Positions 1 through 4,841 of a stretch of 7,063 bases of DNA are shown here, in pieces. The DNA lies in assembly GCA_046729895.1 (NCBI GenBank), contig JBKPHP010000213.1:1-7063 (forward strand), written 5' to 3'. The notes beneath the pieces are model-generated. The model saw nothing but the letters and a program-made list of their open reading frames with translations, was not told where the DNA came from and did not search any database. This DNA comes from DASXBA01 sp046729895 (GTDB taxonomy: Bacteria > Actinomycetota > Thermoleophilia > Solirubrobacterales > Thermoleophilaceae). A program made the translations under genes and the position numbers. Every line of letters begins with the position of its first letter. Within the stretch, counting starts at the first letter, position 1.

Positions 1-228
1 GTCATGGAGCGACTGCGACAGGCGTTGGAGAGAGACCAAGTACCCATTGCTGAGCACGAATGGAAGGCGCTCAGGCGCCTTCGCAAAGTGCGCAACCGAG
101 CCGTTCATGGCGCCGCCACTCTTACGCCCACACAGGAGGAGCTGGAGTTCGCCTGCAGCCTGTTGAGTCGGGCTCTCGTCCACCGGATGGCGAGGCTCGA
201 CAGTCACGCGGATCGCTGGCTCCTGTAG
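1..228 (+). CDS. C-terminal part of a HEPN-like protein (5' end outside window)
   Basis: The frame is open from the first base and ends at TAG 226-228. An ATG lies at 4, but with no upstream sequence I cannot tell a true start from an internal Met, so I treat the gene as 5'-partial. The visible 75 residues are helical and charged, with the segment L-R-K-V-R-N-R-A-V-H-G at about residues 27-37 counted from the ATG. R-N-R-A-V-H fits the Rx4-6H signature of HEPN domains, which are often RNases or nucleotide-binding partners in toxin-antitoxin and defence loci. A conserved W before it and an amphipathic helix after it (EELEFACSLLSRAL) also fit a HEPN C-terminal half. No partner antitoxin or nucleotidyltransferase gene is visible downstream. 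The coding call is reasonable; the HEPN call rests on one short motif. Confidence 0.5.
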   Translation, partial: VMERLRQALERDQVPIAEHEWKALRRLRKVRNRAVHGAATLTPTQEELEFACSLLSRALVHRMARLDSHADRWLL

Positions 229-238
229 GCGCGAAGCC

Positions 239-347
239 GCGGGCGAGGTCGCATTCCGGTCGCACACCGGATAGATCGCGCTTGCTTAAGCGGTTGTCCC
301 CCGCTTTCCCAAGCCGAAGGTCGCGGGTTCGAGACCCGTCGTCCGCT
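239..347 (+). tRNA. tRNA-like element, probably degenerate (possible tRNA pseudogene)
   Basis: Positions 323-339 form a canonical T arm: 5-bp stem GCGGG/CCCGT (last pair G-U) around the loop TTCGAGA. The next seven bases, 340-346 (CGTCCGC), pair with GCGGGCG at 239-245 as an acceptor stem, with six Watson-Crick pairs and one G-U. That spans 109 nt, too long for an ordinary tRNA. A 5-6 bp arm at 288-306 (AAGCGG/CCGCTT) encloses the 7-nt loop TTGTCCC, which would read GTC (Asp) but with a pyrimidine at position 37. Alternatively, TTCCCAA at 306-312 resembles a tRNA-Gly(CCC) anticodon loop, but its flanking stem is mismatched. No normal D arm is visible and CCA is not encoded. The 3' half is convincing; the rest looks rearranged or inserted into. 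Confidence 0.3.
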
Positions 348-382
348 TTGAGCGTTTTCCCTGCAAAGCGGCGCCTCCTAAC

Positions 383-409
383 AGGAGAGCCGCTCGGAGG
401 GCGGCTCCT
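383..409 (+). terminator. Stem-loop downstream of the tRNA-like element
   Basis: AGGA-(GA)-GCCGC pairs with GCGGCTCCT across a 7-nt loop, giving 9 pairs with a 2-nt bulge. No T tract follows, so terminator function is uncertain. The 5' strand can instead pair with CTCCT at 375-379 (loop AAC), so two mutually exclusive hairpins are possible. Confidence 0.3.
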
Positions 410-410
410 G

Positions 411-796
411 ACGTGGCCAAACTTGACCCGAACCTCCTTGCGACCTATGCCGGCATTCCCGCCTTCGCCTTCATACCGAGGCCTCTCGGTGGTGACGGGA
501 TCAGGCGAGGGAGGTGTTGATCAGGCGGGCGTCATCGTGCGCCGGGGGTCCTGTCGTAGGCGACCACGACGTTGAATGTGGCAGACGGTCAGGGCAAGGG
601 CTCGATCGCTTTCTGCGGCCCGGAGAGCAGCTGATCAGCGGCGCTCTCTGGGGACCAACTTCCCGGACGACAACAGCGCTCTCCAGGTTCAGTCGAGCGG
701 GCCGATCCCATCGCAGCCCGATACATGGTACGCCGCTGGCTACAACGCTCCCCGGCGGGGGCGGTCTGATCGCCTTCTTCGCAGGGGCGTACTGCC
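411..796. other. Stretch with no supportable gene
   Basis: Overlapping frames are open here on both strands, but their translations are Arg/Ser/Pro-rich and lack hydrophobic cores, as expected of non-coding GC-rich DNA. No Shine-Dalgarno sequence precedes a plausible start. GATCAGGCG occurs at about 499 and 518, which may be a minor local duplication. I see no tRNA, terminator or mobile-element end. Confidence 0.5.
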
Positions 797-910
797 TTAC
801 CCGCTGACGGACCGGACGCGTAGAGCCTCCGCCTCAAGGATTGCTGCCTGCCACACCACAGGCCGCAGTCCACGTCGGCGGACTACGCTCCTCGCAGTAG
901 GTTCATGCAT
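797..910 (-). pseudogene. Gene fragment sharing a 'WQAAILEAE' tail with the 2802-3031 pseudogene
   Basis: Read from the minus strand, this 37-codon frame (ATG at 910-908, TAA at 799-797) ends in RPVVWQAAILEAEALRVRS plus three residues. The pseudogene at 2802-3031 ends in LPARWRAAILEAEQNR followed by PKLRFVSDD. The two share P-x-x-W-[QR]-A-A-I-L-E-A-E and then L-R-x-x-S near the stop. Most differences between them are synonymous or conservative, which suggests both once coded for protein. The residues before RPVV are Arg-rich and do not align, so only the C-terminal half seems ancestral. No domain is recognised. It lies upstream of and divergent from the stress-protein gene. Confidence 0.35.
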
Positions 911-927
911 CCGACGAAGGGGAGGAC

Positions 928-1413
928 ATGAGCTCGACCAATCAGCCGGAGCCCGGGGCCGCGCGGCGGACGATCGCGACGTATTCGAACTACAAAGACG
1001 CGGAGCGTGCGGTCGACTGGCTGTCGGACCAGGGCTTCGCCGTCGAGCGCGTGGCGATCGTCGGCACGGGATTGCGGTATGTCGAGCAGGTCGCAGGCCG
1101 GCTGACCACCGGTCGGGCAGCGATGACGGGGGCCGGGCAGGGGGCGATGATCGGGCTGCTGTTCGCACTGCTCTTCGGCCTGTTCTTCACGGGCCCGGAT
1201 TTCCTGGGGCTGCTCCTGTACGGGCTGGTTGCCGGCGCCGTCTTCGGGGCGATCTTCGGCGCTGTGACCCACGCGGCGTCGGGCGGGCGGCGCGACTTCG
1301 CCTCGGTCGCCGGCACGACGGCCGATCGCTACGAGGTCCAGGTAGACGAGGCGGTCGCCGAGGAAGCTGACCGTCTGCTGGAATCGATGCGGGGGGCGCG
1401 CGCCGGCCGCTAG
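928..1413 (+). CDS. GSP17M/YflT-like general stress membrane protein
   Basis: This 161-residue protein starts at ATG 928, preceded by the purine-rich AAGGGGAGG (917-925). Residues about 15-65 (IATYSNYKDAERAVDWL, then GFAVERVAIVGTGLRYVEQV) match the start of the general stress protein 17M / heat-induced YflT domain: a short alpha/beta module with a predicted nucleotide-like 'VAIVGTGL' turn. Two glycine-rich hydrophobic segments follow, at about 68-88 (GAGQGAMIGLLFALLFGLFF) and 92-113 (FLGLLLYGLVAGAVFGAIFG), a glycine-zipper hairpin that should insert in the membrane. The C-terminal segment 124-155 (ASVAGTTADRYEVQVDEAV and onward) resembles the usual closing beta strand and helix. Members of this family are generally linked to stress responses; the molecular function is unknown. 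It appears monocistronic. I did not find a confident SigB-type promoter. Confidence 0.88.
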   Translation: MSSTNQPEPGAARRTIATYSNYKDAERAVDWLSDQGFAVERVAIVGTGLRYVEQVAGRLTTGRAAMTGAGQGAMIGLLFALLFGLFFTGPDFLGLLLYGLVAGAVFGAIFGAVTHAASGGRRDFASVAGTTADRYEVQVDEAVAEEADRLLESMRGARAGR

Positions 1414-1995
1414 CAGCTGCACGTCGCGCATCTCGGGCTGGTCGTCCATCCACGGGCGGCGGCCAGCGACGACCTTCTCCACGCGGCTGAGCCTGGCGCT
1501 CGCCATTTTGCAGACCCTACGTCGGCGGGAGAGACCTGGCGGGCGATATCGCAGGAAACAGGGAGGTCGTCAAAAGCGCGGGGCTCCGGAACCGGGGCGC
1601 CGGCGGGCCGATGCCCTACGCGCTCCGGGACCGGACCACGGCTCATTAATCGAAGCAGGCCTGACGGTTCGTGTGCGCGAACGGGGAGACGCGATTCTGC
1701 CCGTACGGGTGGAAGAAGTGCGCTTCGAAACTGTTGTCCGCACCAAACTGGCCAGGGGGCAGGTCACGTGCGGCCCCGCTGGCGAACTGTCCTACGCATG
1801 AAGCGTTCGCGTTTTCGGATACCGCTCCTGCGGGCGAAGCCGATGCGGGTATTCGACCACCTTCTCGACACGGCGGCTCAGATCGGCGCTCGCCAAGCGG
1901 CATACATTCGCGTCCGTGCAACAGACCTGCAACACACGCTCGCGTTGGGGTGCCGCTTCGATCATGCTTGGCTCAGGACTCGCCGCGACGCGCCC
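1414..1995. other. Intergenic stretch without a confident gene
   Basis: Several frames are open. The plus frame 1508-1801 reads plausibly in its second half (LTVRVRERGDAILPVRVEEV, then VRFETVVRTKLARG), but its first half is Arg/Gly-rich junk-like sequence. Many of its codons end in A or T, unlike the genes here, and no ribosome-binding site precedes its ATG. It may hold the end of a decayed gene. On the minus strand, 1506-1414 would encode MASARLSRVEKVVAGRRP..., but this continues as an antisense shadow across the stress-protein gene. The frames across 1671-2007 carry no recognisable domain. A/T content is somewhat higher around 1640-1970 than elsewhere. Confidence 0.4.
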
Positions 1996-1997
1996 AG

Positions 1998-2003
1998 AGG
2001 AGG
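1998..2003 (+). promoter_or_regulatory. Strong Shine-Dalgarno pointing to an ACG codon
   Basis: AGGAGG, within GAGGAGGT (1997-2004), is a near-perfect match to the 16S rRNA anti-SD. It lies 4 nt before ACG at 2008 but 16 nt before the first in-frame ATG at 2020. It therefore marks 2008 as the ancestral start of the isomerase-like gene. Confidence 0.6.
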
Positions 2004-2007
2004 TGCG

Positions 2008-2313
2008 ACGAAATTCCTAATGACTGCGAAGCCCATCCCCCTGCCGCGGCCCACCGACACGGTCCGAGCGGCACAGGAGTGGATCCAGGCGAAGCTAGCG
2101 GACGGCACACTCAGTGCGGTCTACGGCTTCCAGGGCGGCGGGCGGTGCCGCATCGGCGAGTACGACTCGCACGAGCAGCTGATGGACCTGCTGATGGAAT
2201 ATCCACTCTCGCCCTTCGTCGAATAGGAGGTGTTCCCGCTCGTCGATCTCGATGCCGCCTTCGAGCGGTTCATCTCTTTCGTCGAGCGCGTCTCGGCGCA
2301 GCACGCCGGATAG
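2008..2313 (+). pseudogene. Muconolactone-isomerase-like (MIase) small protein, lost ATG and in-frame TAG
   Basis: From ACG 2008 the frame reads (T)KFLMTAKPIPLPRP, then AAQEWIQAKLADGTLSAVYG, GGGRCRIGEYDSHEQLMDLL and MEYPLSPFVE. It meets TAG at 2224-2226 and continues without a shift as EVFPLVDLDAAFERFISFV plus ten residues to TAG 2311-2313. Residue 73 of 101 is therefore a stop. The pattern (K-F-L-M start, ADGTL, D-S-H-E-x-L-M, YPLxPF, then x-E-V-x-x-L) matches the compact ferredoxin-like MIase/YCII-type fold, in which muconolactone isomerases have 'LPLFPYMDIEV' at the equivalent place. The family normally begins M-K-F; here ATG is replaced by ACG. Both lesions are single substitutions. If translated from ATG 2020, the product would be 68 residues without its last strand and helix. 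The same frame is open upstream to 1768 with no family similarity. TAG is the ordinary stop of neighbouring genes, so recoding is unlikely. Confidence 0.7.
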
Positions 2314-2341
2314 TGCCCCCGCACGCCGCCGGGCGGAAGAG

Positions 2342-2384
2342 TTCGCGCCCGACGCCCTCGAAGCCGCCGGATTCCGGGGAGTAG
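2342..2384 (+). pseudogene. C-terminal remnant of a SnoaL-like gene
   Basis: Translation of 2342-2377 gives FAPDALEAAGFR, matching the tail of the intact paralogues (FVNRAEALETVGLRE; FANKEAALEAVGRR). One extra G in the G run 2376-2379 shifts the frame. Removing it restores GAG-TAG (2379-2384), then GCG and the ATG of the next gene, exactly as at the intact junctions. The body of this upstream copy is missing; the MIase-like pseudogene lies where it would have been. Very short, but position and sequence agree. Confidence 0.55.
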
Positions 2385-2387
2385 GCG

Positions 2388-2786
2388 ATGTCGCAGGAGA
2401 ACGTTGACCTGGTGAGGCGCGGCTTCGAAGCGTTTGCCCGCCGCGACATGGCAGCAGTCTTGGAGCTGCTGGCGCGAGACGTGGACGTGACCTCCGACGC
2501 GCTGGGACTCTCGGGCGGCGGCAGCTACTTAGGGCACGATGGATTCGTCCGCGCCACCCAGGAGACACTGGAGGCCTTCGAGGACTACCGCATCGATGGG
2601 GAGGAGTTCATCGACGCGGGCGAGGACGTGGTCGTTCTCGTTCACATCTCTGGACGCGGTAGAGGCAGCGGTATTCCGGTCGACATGCGCCTAGTGCACG
2701 TGTGGACCGTGCTTGGGGGGAAGGGCGTTCGTGCCCGGACCTTCGCGAACAAGGAGGCCGCCCTCGAAGCCGTGGGGCGGCGGTAA
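2388..2786 (+). CDS. SnoaL-like / NTF2-family protein 1
   Basis: This 132-residue protein starts at ATG 2388 (MSQENVDLVRRGFEAFARRD), the invariant start of the paralogues, with GGGGAG (2376-2381) 6 nt upstream. The NTF2 cone fold is recognisable: helices 1-2 at 1-31 (FEAFARRDMAAVLELLARDV), a loop with G-H-D-G at 49-52 that begins helix 3 (FVRATQETLEAFED), then strands at 67-87 (YRIDGEEFIDAGEDVVVLVH), a GRGRGSG turn at 89-95 and the closing strands with H-V-W-T at 104-107. NTF2/SnoaL members bind small hydrophobic ligands or act as isomerases, hydratases or cyclases. No catalytic set can be assigned, so the substrate is unknown. Length is normal. It ends 15 bp from the convergent pseudogene and is separated from the other three copies. 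Confidence 0.9.
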   Translation: MSQENVDLVRRGFEAFARRDMAAVLELLARDVDVTSDALGLSGGGSYLGHDGFVRATQETLEAFEDYRIDGEEFIDAGEDVVVLVHISGRGRGSGIPVDMRLVHVWTVLGGKGVRARTFANKEAALEAVGRR

Positions 2787-2801
2787 CGGACGGAATCGGA
2801 C

Positions 2802-3031
2802 CTAGTCGTCCGACACGAACCGCAGCTTCGCCGGTTCTGTTCCGCCTCGAGAATCGCCGCCCGCCACCTTGCAGGCAGGTCCTCGAAGCTGTCGGCGTCG
2901 AGCCAGCGCCTCGTGGAACTCGCGCCGCTGCCGGTCGTCCATATCAACGAGCGGTGGGTAGCCGACCACCTTCCCGGGCTCGGCCCCGGTGCAGGCCCTG
3001 GACGATCGCGCCGATCGGGTCGGCGGCCCAC
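2802..3031 (-). pseudogene. Frameshifted gene remnant, 'DDRQRREFHEAL-LDADSFEDLPARW' family
   Basis: On the minus strand, one frame reads EPGKVVGYPPLVDMDDRQRR then EFHEAL, down to 2904. Dropping one base near 2903 gives LDADSFEDLPARWRAAILEA followed by EQNR, down to about 2831. Restoring one missing base near 2829-2831 returns to the first frame as (P)KLRFVSDD and TAG at 2804-2802. The result is a continuous acidic helical protein end, whereas each raw frame is partly nonsense. Further upstream, AADPIGAIVQGLHRG appears in yet another frame near 2990-3031 and may belong to it; the original start is not visible. I do not recognise a named domain. The C-terminal W-[QR]-A-A-I-L-E-A-E motif recurs at 797-910. 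It is convergent with SnoaL gene 1. Confidence 0.55.
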
Positions 3032-3131
3032 CGGCTCGACGGGGCGCGCTCGCGGCTCGAGGCGGCCGGCGTTCTGTGGTTTTGAACACCGTTCACCGTG
3101 TCGTCACGCGACATATGCGAGAGCAAGAACT

Positions 3132-3137
3132 AGGAGG
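3132..3137 (+). promoter_or_regulatory. Shine-Dalgarno of the repeat-peptide gene
   Basis: AGGAGG lies 5 nt before ATG 3143, the strongest ribosome-binding site in this part of the window, and favours 3143 over the internal ATG 3209. The latter has only GAGG (3198-3201) at 7 nt. A small inverted repeat, TGTCG/CGACA (3099-3113), lies just upstream. Confidence 0.55.
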
Positions 3138-3142
3138 CCAAT

Positions 3143-3409
3143 ATGCACGCACATACCAATGACCTGCAGCAGGGGCGCACAGGGCGGTCCGAGACCCGAG
3201 GTGACACGATGACCCCCTACCGGTTCCGCAGGGCCCTCGCCTTGCTGTTGGCCTGCGGCGCCCTGCTCGCGCCACCCGTATTCGGGCTCGTCGACGATTT
3301 AACCGCGACCCACACCCAAGCCGGGATCTACACCGACGACTCGACCCACGCCGGGATCTACACCGACGACTCGCTCCACGCCGCGATCTACACGGACGAC
3401 TCGCTGTGA
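3143..3409 (+). CDS. Small exported protein with three C-terminal [T/L][H/Q]A[G/A]IYTDDS repeats
   Basis: From ATG 3143 the product is 88 residues; from ATG 3209 it is 66. Residues 1-22 are polar, followed by an export signal: basic RFRR at 27-30, hydrophobic core ALALLLACGALLAPP (31-45) and a possible signal peptidase I site after V-F-G at 46-48. C38 in L-L-A-C could instead be a lipoprotein cysteine, though Leu at -2 is not ideal. The mature part is about 40 residues: an acidic linker (LVDDLTATH) and three 10-residue repeats, TQAGIYTDDS, THAGIYTDDS and LHAAIYTDDS, then Leu and TGA. Each repeat carries one Tyr and two Asp. I do not recognise the family. Start 3209 gives a more typical signal peptide, while 3143 has the better ribosome-binding site. 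No processing or modification enzyme lies nearby, so a peptide-natural-product reading is only speculation. Confidence 0.65.
   Translation: MHAHTNDLQQGRTGRSETRGDTMTPYRFRRALALLLACGALLAPPVFGLVDDLTATHTQAGIYTDDSTHAGIYTDDSLHAAIYTDDSL
3314..3403 (+). repeat. Three tandem 30-bp coding repeats
   Basis: Units are 3314-3343, 3344-3373 and 3374-3403. Unit 1 differs from unit 2 by one base (CAA/CAC). Unit 2 differs from unit 3 by four bases (ACC/CTC, GGG/GCG, ACC/ACG). Three of these changes fall in the codons for residues 1 and 4 of the unit, while the IYTDDS part changes only synonymously. Confidence 0.9.
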
Positions 3410-3501
3410 TCCCCGGGTGTCGACGACTTTACGCTTAAGCCGTCGCCGGCCCGCAACGGCGATGCGAAAGAGAAACGCCTGCTTGAAGCAACGAAACGGT
3501 T

Positions 3502-3568
3502 GGTGCCTCTTCGTCTAAGCCCGCCGCCTCGGCACCTGGGTGAGAGTCCACGGCCTGTGGGGCCGTGG
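3502..3568 (+). promoter_or_regulatory. Structured region upstream of SnoaL gene 2
   Basis: Two stems are visible. GGTGCC (3502-3507) pairs with GGCACC (3531-3536) across 23 nt. CCACGGCC (3548-3555) pairs perfectly with GGCCGTGG (3561-3568) across TGTGG, 51 nt before the start of gene 2. No T run follows. It could be the end of the preceding transcription unit or a structured leader. I could not match it to a known riboswitch class. Confidence 0.3.
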
Positions 3569-3619
3569 GGCTCGAGCCGGTCCCCGCTCCCTGCTCGGAG
3601 CGCGGATACTGCGCGGGTG

Positions 3620-4015
3620 ATGGCGCAGGAGAACGTCGAGACGCTCAAGGCCGTGTACGCCCGGTGGGGAGCCGGCGACTTTTGGACGCCAGACGTCTTC
3701 CATGAGGAAGTGGAGGTGGCGTCGGCGGAGGTAATGCCCGACACCGGTCTTAACCGAGGCCTTCCCGCCCTCGAGGCAGCGATGCGTGACTGGCTGGCCG
3801 CCTGGGATGAGTACCGCTGGGAGGCCGACCAGTTCATCCCCGTGGACGATCGCGTGGTGGTGCTCATCACCGCCCGAGGGCGCGGCAAGGGCAGCAGCGT
3901 CAATGTCGAAGCGCACTGGGCTCACGTCTGGACCTTTCGCAGCGGCAAGGCGACGCGCGTCGAGGGTTTCGTCAACCGGGCCGAGGCCCTCGAGACAGTG
4001 GGACTGCGGGAGTAG
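3620..4015 (+). CDS. SnoaL-like / NTF2-family protein 2
   Basis: I chose ATG 3620 because it gives MAQENVETLKAVYARWGAGD, matching the paralogues' starts; the frame is open upstream to 3500 but the added residues are Pro/Arg-rich. The product has 131 residues. NTF2-fold features are: helices at 4-30 including W-G-A-G-D-F-W and V-F-H-E-E-V-E-V, helix 3 at 49-63 (PALEAAMRDWLAAWD), strand pair YRWEADQFIPVDDRVVVLI at 65-83, a GRGKGSS turn, and the long strand with A-H-V-W-T-F (101-106) leading into RVEGF and the tail AEALETVGLRE. It has no strong Shine-Dalgarno and begins the three-gene coupled run: its last codons (CGG GAG) and TAG lie 3 bp before gene 3. Ligand or activity unknown. Confidence 0.88.
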   Translation: MAQENVETLKAVYARWGAGDFWTPDVFHEEVEVASAEVMPDTGLNRGLPALEAAMRDWLAAWDEYRWEADQFIPVDDRVVVLITARGRGKGSSVNVEAHWAHVWTFRSGKATRVEGFVNRAEALETVGLRE

Positions 4016-4035
4016 GCGATGTCACAGGAGAACGT
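4013..4035 (+). repeat. SnoaL gene junction repeat (genes 2 to 3)
   Basis: The unit is stop TAG, GCG, then ATG TCG CAG GAG AAC GT, with TCA in place of TCG here. Other copies: 2382-2404, 4424-4446, 5398-5420, and a truncated one at 4829-4841. The GGGAG 6 nt before the ATG is supplied by the last two codons of gene 2. Confidence 0.8.
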
Positions 4036-4426
4036 GGACGTTGTCCGGCGAGGCTGGGAGGCCATCAACCGAGAGGGACTTCCAGCGGCCTTGAGGCTCG
4101 TCGACGAGGTCGTCGACCCCGACATTGAGTTGAGGGCGACCGGTCGTCTTCCGGACGTCGGCAGGGTTCGTGGGCACGAGGCCTTCAAGAAGTGGTTCGC
4201 GCAGATCCTGGGGACCTTCGAATGGCGACTTGAGGCGGATGAGTTCATCGACGCAGGCGACGCCGTCGTCGTGGTCGCCCGCCAGATCACGCGCGGCAGG
4301 GCGAGCGGTGCGGAGGTCAGCACTCGACCGGTCTTCGTGTACGGATTTCGCGGGGGGAGGGTGACCTACATCGACGCCCACCGGACGAAGAGCGAGGCCC
4401 TCAAGGCAGTGGGGCTCCGCGAGTAG
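4019..4426 (+). CDS. SnoaL-like / NTF2-family protein 3
   Basis: This 135-residue protein starts at ATG 4019, 3 bp after the stop of gene 2, with the ribosome-binding GGGAG (4008-4012) inside the end of gene 2; translation is probably coupled. The fold order is as in the paralogues: helices at 4-31 (VRRGWEAINREGLPAALRLV), strand DPDIELRA at 33-40, G-H-E-A-F at 52-56 starting helix 3 (KKWFAQILGT), strands 68-90 (EWRLEADEFIDAGDAVVVVA) and 100-119. It differs from its neighbours where they have H-x-W-T: here the strand reads PVFVYGFRGGRVTYIDA, so the His and Trp are gone. The ligand pocket probably differs. The tail SEALKAVGLRE matches the family, and the gene is followed by GCG and the ATG of gene 4. 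Confidence 0.9.
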   Translation: MSQENVDVVRRGWEAINREGLPAALRLVDEVVDPDIELRATGRLPDVGRVRGHEAFKKWFAQILGTFEWRLEADEFIDAGDAVVVVARQITRGRASGAEVSTRPVFVYGFRGGRVTYIDAHRTKSEALKAVGLRE

Positions 4427-4446
4427 GCGATGTCGCAGGAGAACGT
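4424..4446 (+). repeat. SnoaL gene junction repeat (genes 3 to 4)
   Basis: An exact 23-nt copy of the junction unit, identical to 2382-2404 and 5398-5420. It joins the end of gene 3 to the start of gene 4; the upstream codons CGC GAG leave only a weak GAG as ribosome-binding sequence. Confidence 0.8.
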
Positions 4447-4831
4447 GGAGGTCGTCCGGCGGATCTACGAGCAGGAGATGTTCGGGCAAGATCCGGGTCG
4501 GCTGCTCGAGCTCGCAACTCTGGACATCGAGTACGTCAATCCCCCCGATGCAATCGAGCCCGGGGTTCGTCGCGGCCGCGCCGAGGTCGCGCAGGCCGTG
4601 AAAAGCGCCCACGAGTTCTTCGAATCGCCCCGCTACGAGCTTCACGAGCTCTTCGACTATGGGGATACCGTGGTCGCGGCCCTCACCTTCTACGCGCGGG
4701 CTCGTGGGACCGAAAACGAGATCGTCCAGGAAGAGGCCCACACCTGGACCCTGCGCGACGGCAGGATCGCCCGCTTCGAGTGGGGTCGCGATCTGGGCAT
4801 CGCCCTCCAAGCCGCCATGCTGCGGGCGTAG
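4430..4831 (+). CDS. SnoaL-like / NTF2-family protein 4
   Basis: This 133-residue protein begins MSQENVEVVRRIYEQEMFGQ, 3 bp after the stop of gene 3. NTF2-fold features: helix 1-2 region 5-29, strand LDIEYVNPPDA at 31-41, helix 3 at 51-66 (AEVAQAVKSAHEFFES), strands YELHELFDYGDTVVAALTFY at 69-88, and E-A-H-T-W-T-L-R-D-G-R-I-A-R-F at 102-116. It is the most divergent copy: the GRG turn becomes ARARGTEN, and the tail reads IALQAAMLRA in place of ALEAVGLRE. It keeps TAG-GCG-ATG after it, but the sequence that follows is a degenerate start rather than an intact fifth gene. Probably the last intact member of the coupled run. Function unassigned. Confidence 0.88.
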   Translation: MSQENVEVVRRIYEQEMFGQDPGRLLELATLDIEYVNPPDAIEPGVRRGRAEVAQAVKSAHEFFESPRYELHELFDYGDTVVAALTFYARARGTENEIVQEEAHTWTLRDGRIARFEWGRDLGIALQAAMLRA

Positions 4832-4841
4832 GCGATGTCGC
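4829..4841 (+). repeat. Truncated SnoaL junction repeat
   Basis: TAGGCGATGTCGC matches the first 13 nt of the junction unit; afterwards the sequence diverges (GAGGTCTGA in place of AGGAGAACG). This looks like the start of a further SnoaL cassette whose body is gone. Confidence 0.55.

Noticed and set aside
1..350. HEPN-like end next to a tRNA-like element as an integrated defence island
   Set aside because: No integrase, direct repeat, nucleotidyltransferase or antitoxin gene is visible, and the HEPN call rests on a single Rx4H motif.
883..1506. Minus-strand ORF of 207 codons covering the stress-protein gene; its first 30 residues look plausible
   Set aside because: Most of it is an antisense shadow of a recognised gene. 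Only 1414-1506 is free, with a weak AGGG upstream, which is too little to call a gene.
1768..2007. N-terminal extension (80 codons) of the MIase-like frame
   Set aside because: It is Arg-rich and not part of the family. The strong Shine-Dalgarno at 1998-2003 and the K-F-L-M motif place the original start at 2008.
2008..2313. Programmed readthrough or amber recoding of the TAG at 2224
   Set aside because: TAG is the normal stop of SnoaL genes 2-4 and of the junction remnants. A second lesion at the start codon also favours a pseudogene.
1671..2384. Plus-strand ORF of 237 codons across the MIase-like gene
   Set aside because: It starts at GTG, is rich in Arg/Pro/Ser, and is out of frame with the recognisable MIase-like sequence it overlaps.
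3314..3403. Tandem repeats as a possible CRISPR array
   Set aside because: The 30-bp units abut without spacers, lie in frame in a coding region and encode a peptide repeat.
3530..3570. GGGTGAGAGTCC followed by a hairpin, reminiscent of a cobalamin riboswitch core
   Set aside because: The CCCGCCACTGT segment and the AGCCAGGAGACC-type B12 box are absent, and the downstream gene has no cobalamin link.
3500..3619. N-terminal extension of SnoaL protein 2
   Set aside because: The 40 extra residues are Pro/Arg/Ser-rich with no ribosome-binding site, and all paralogues start at the M-[SA]-QENV position.
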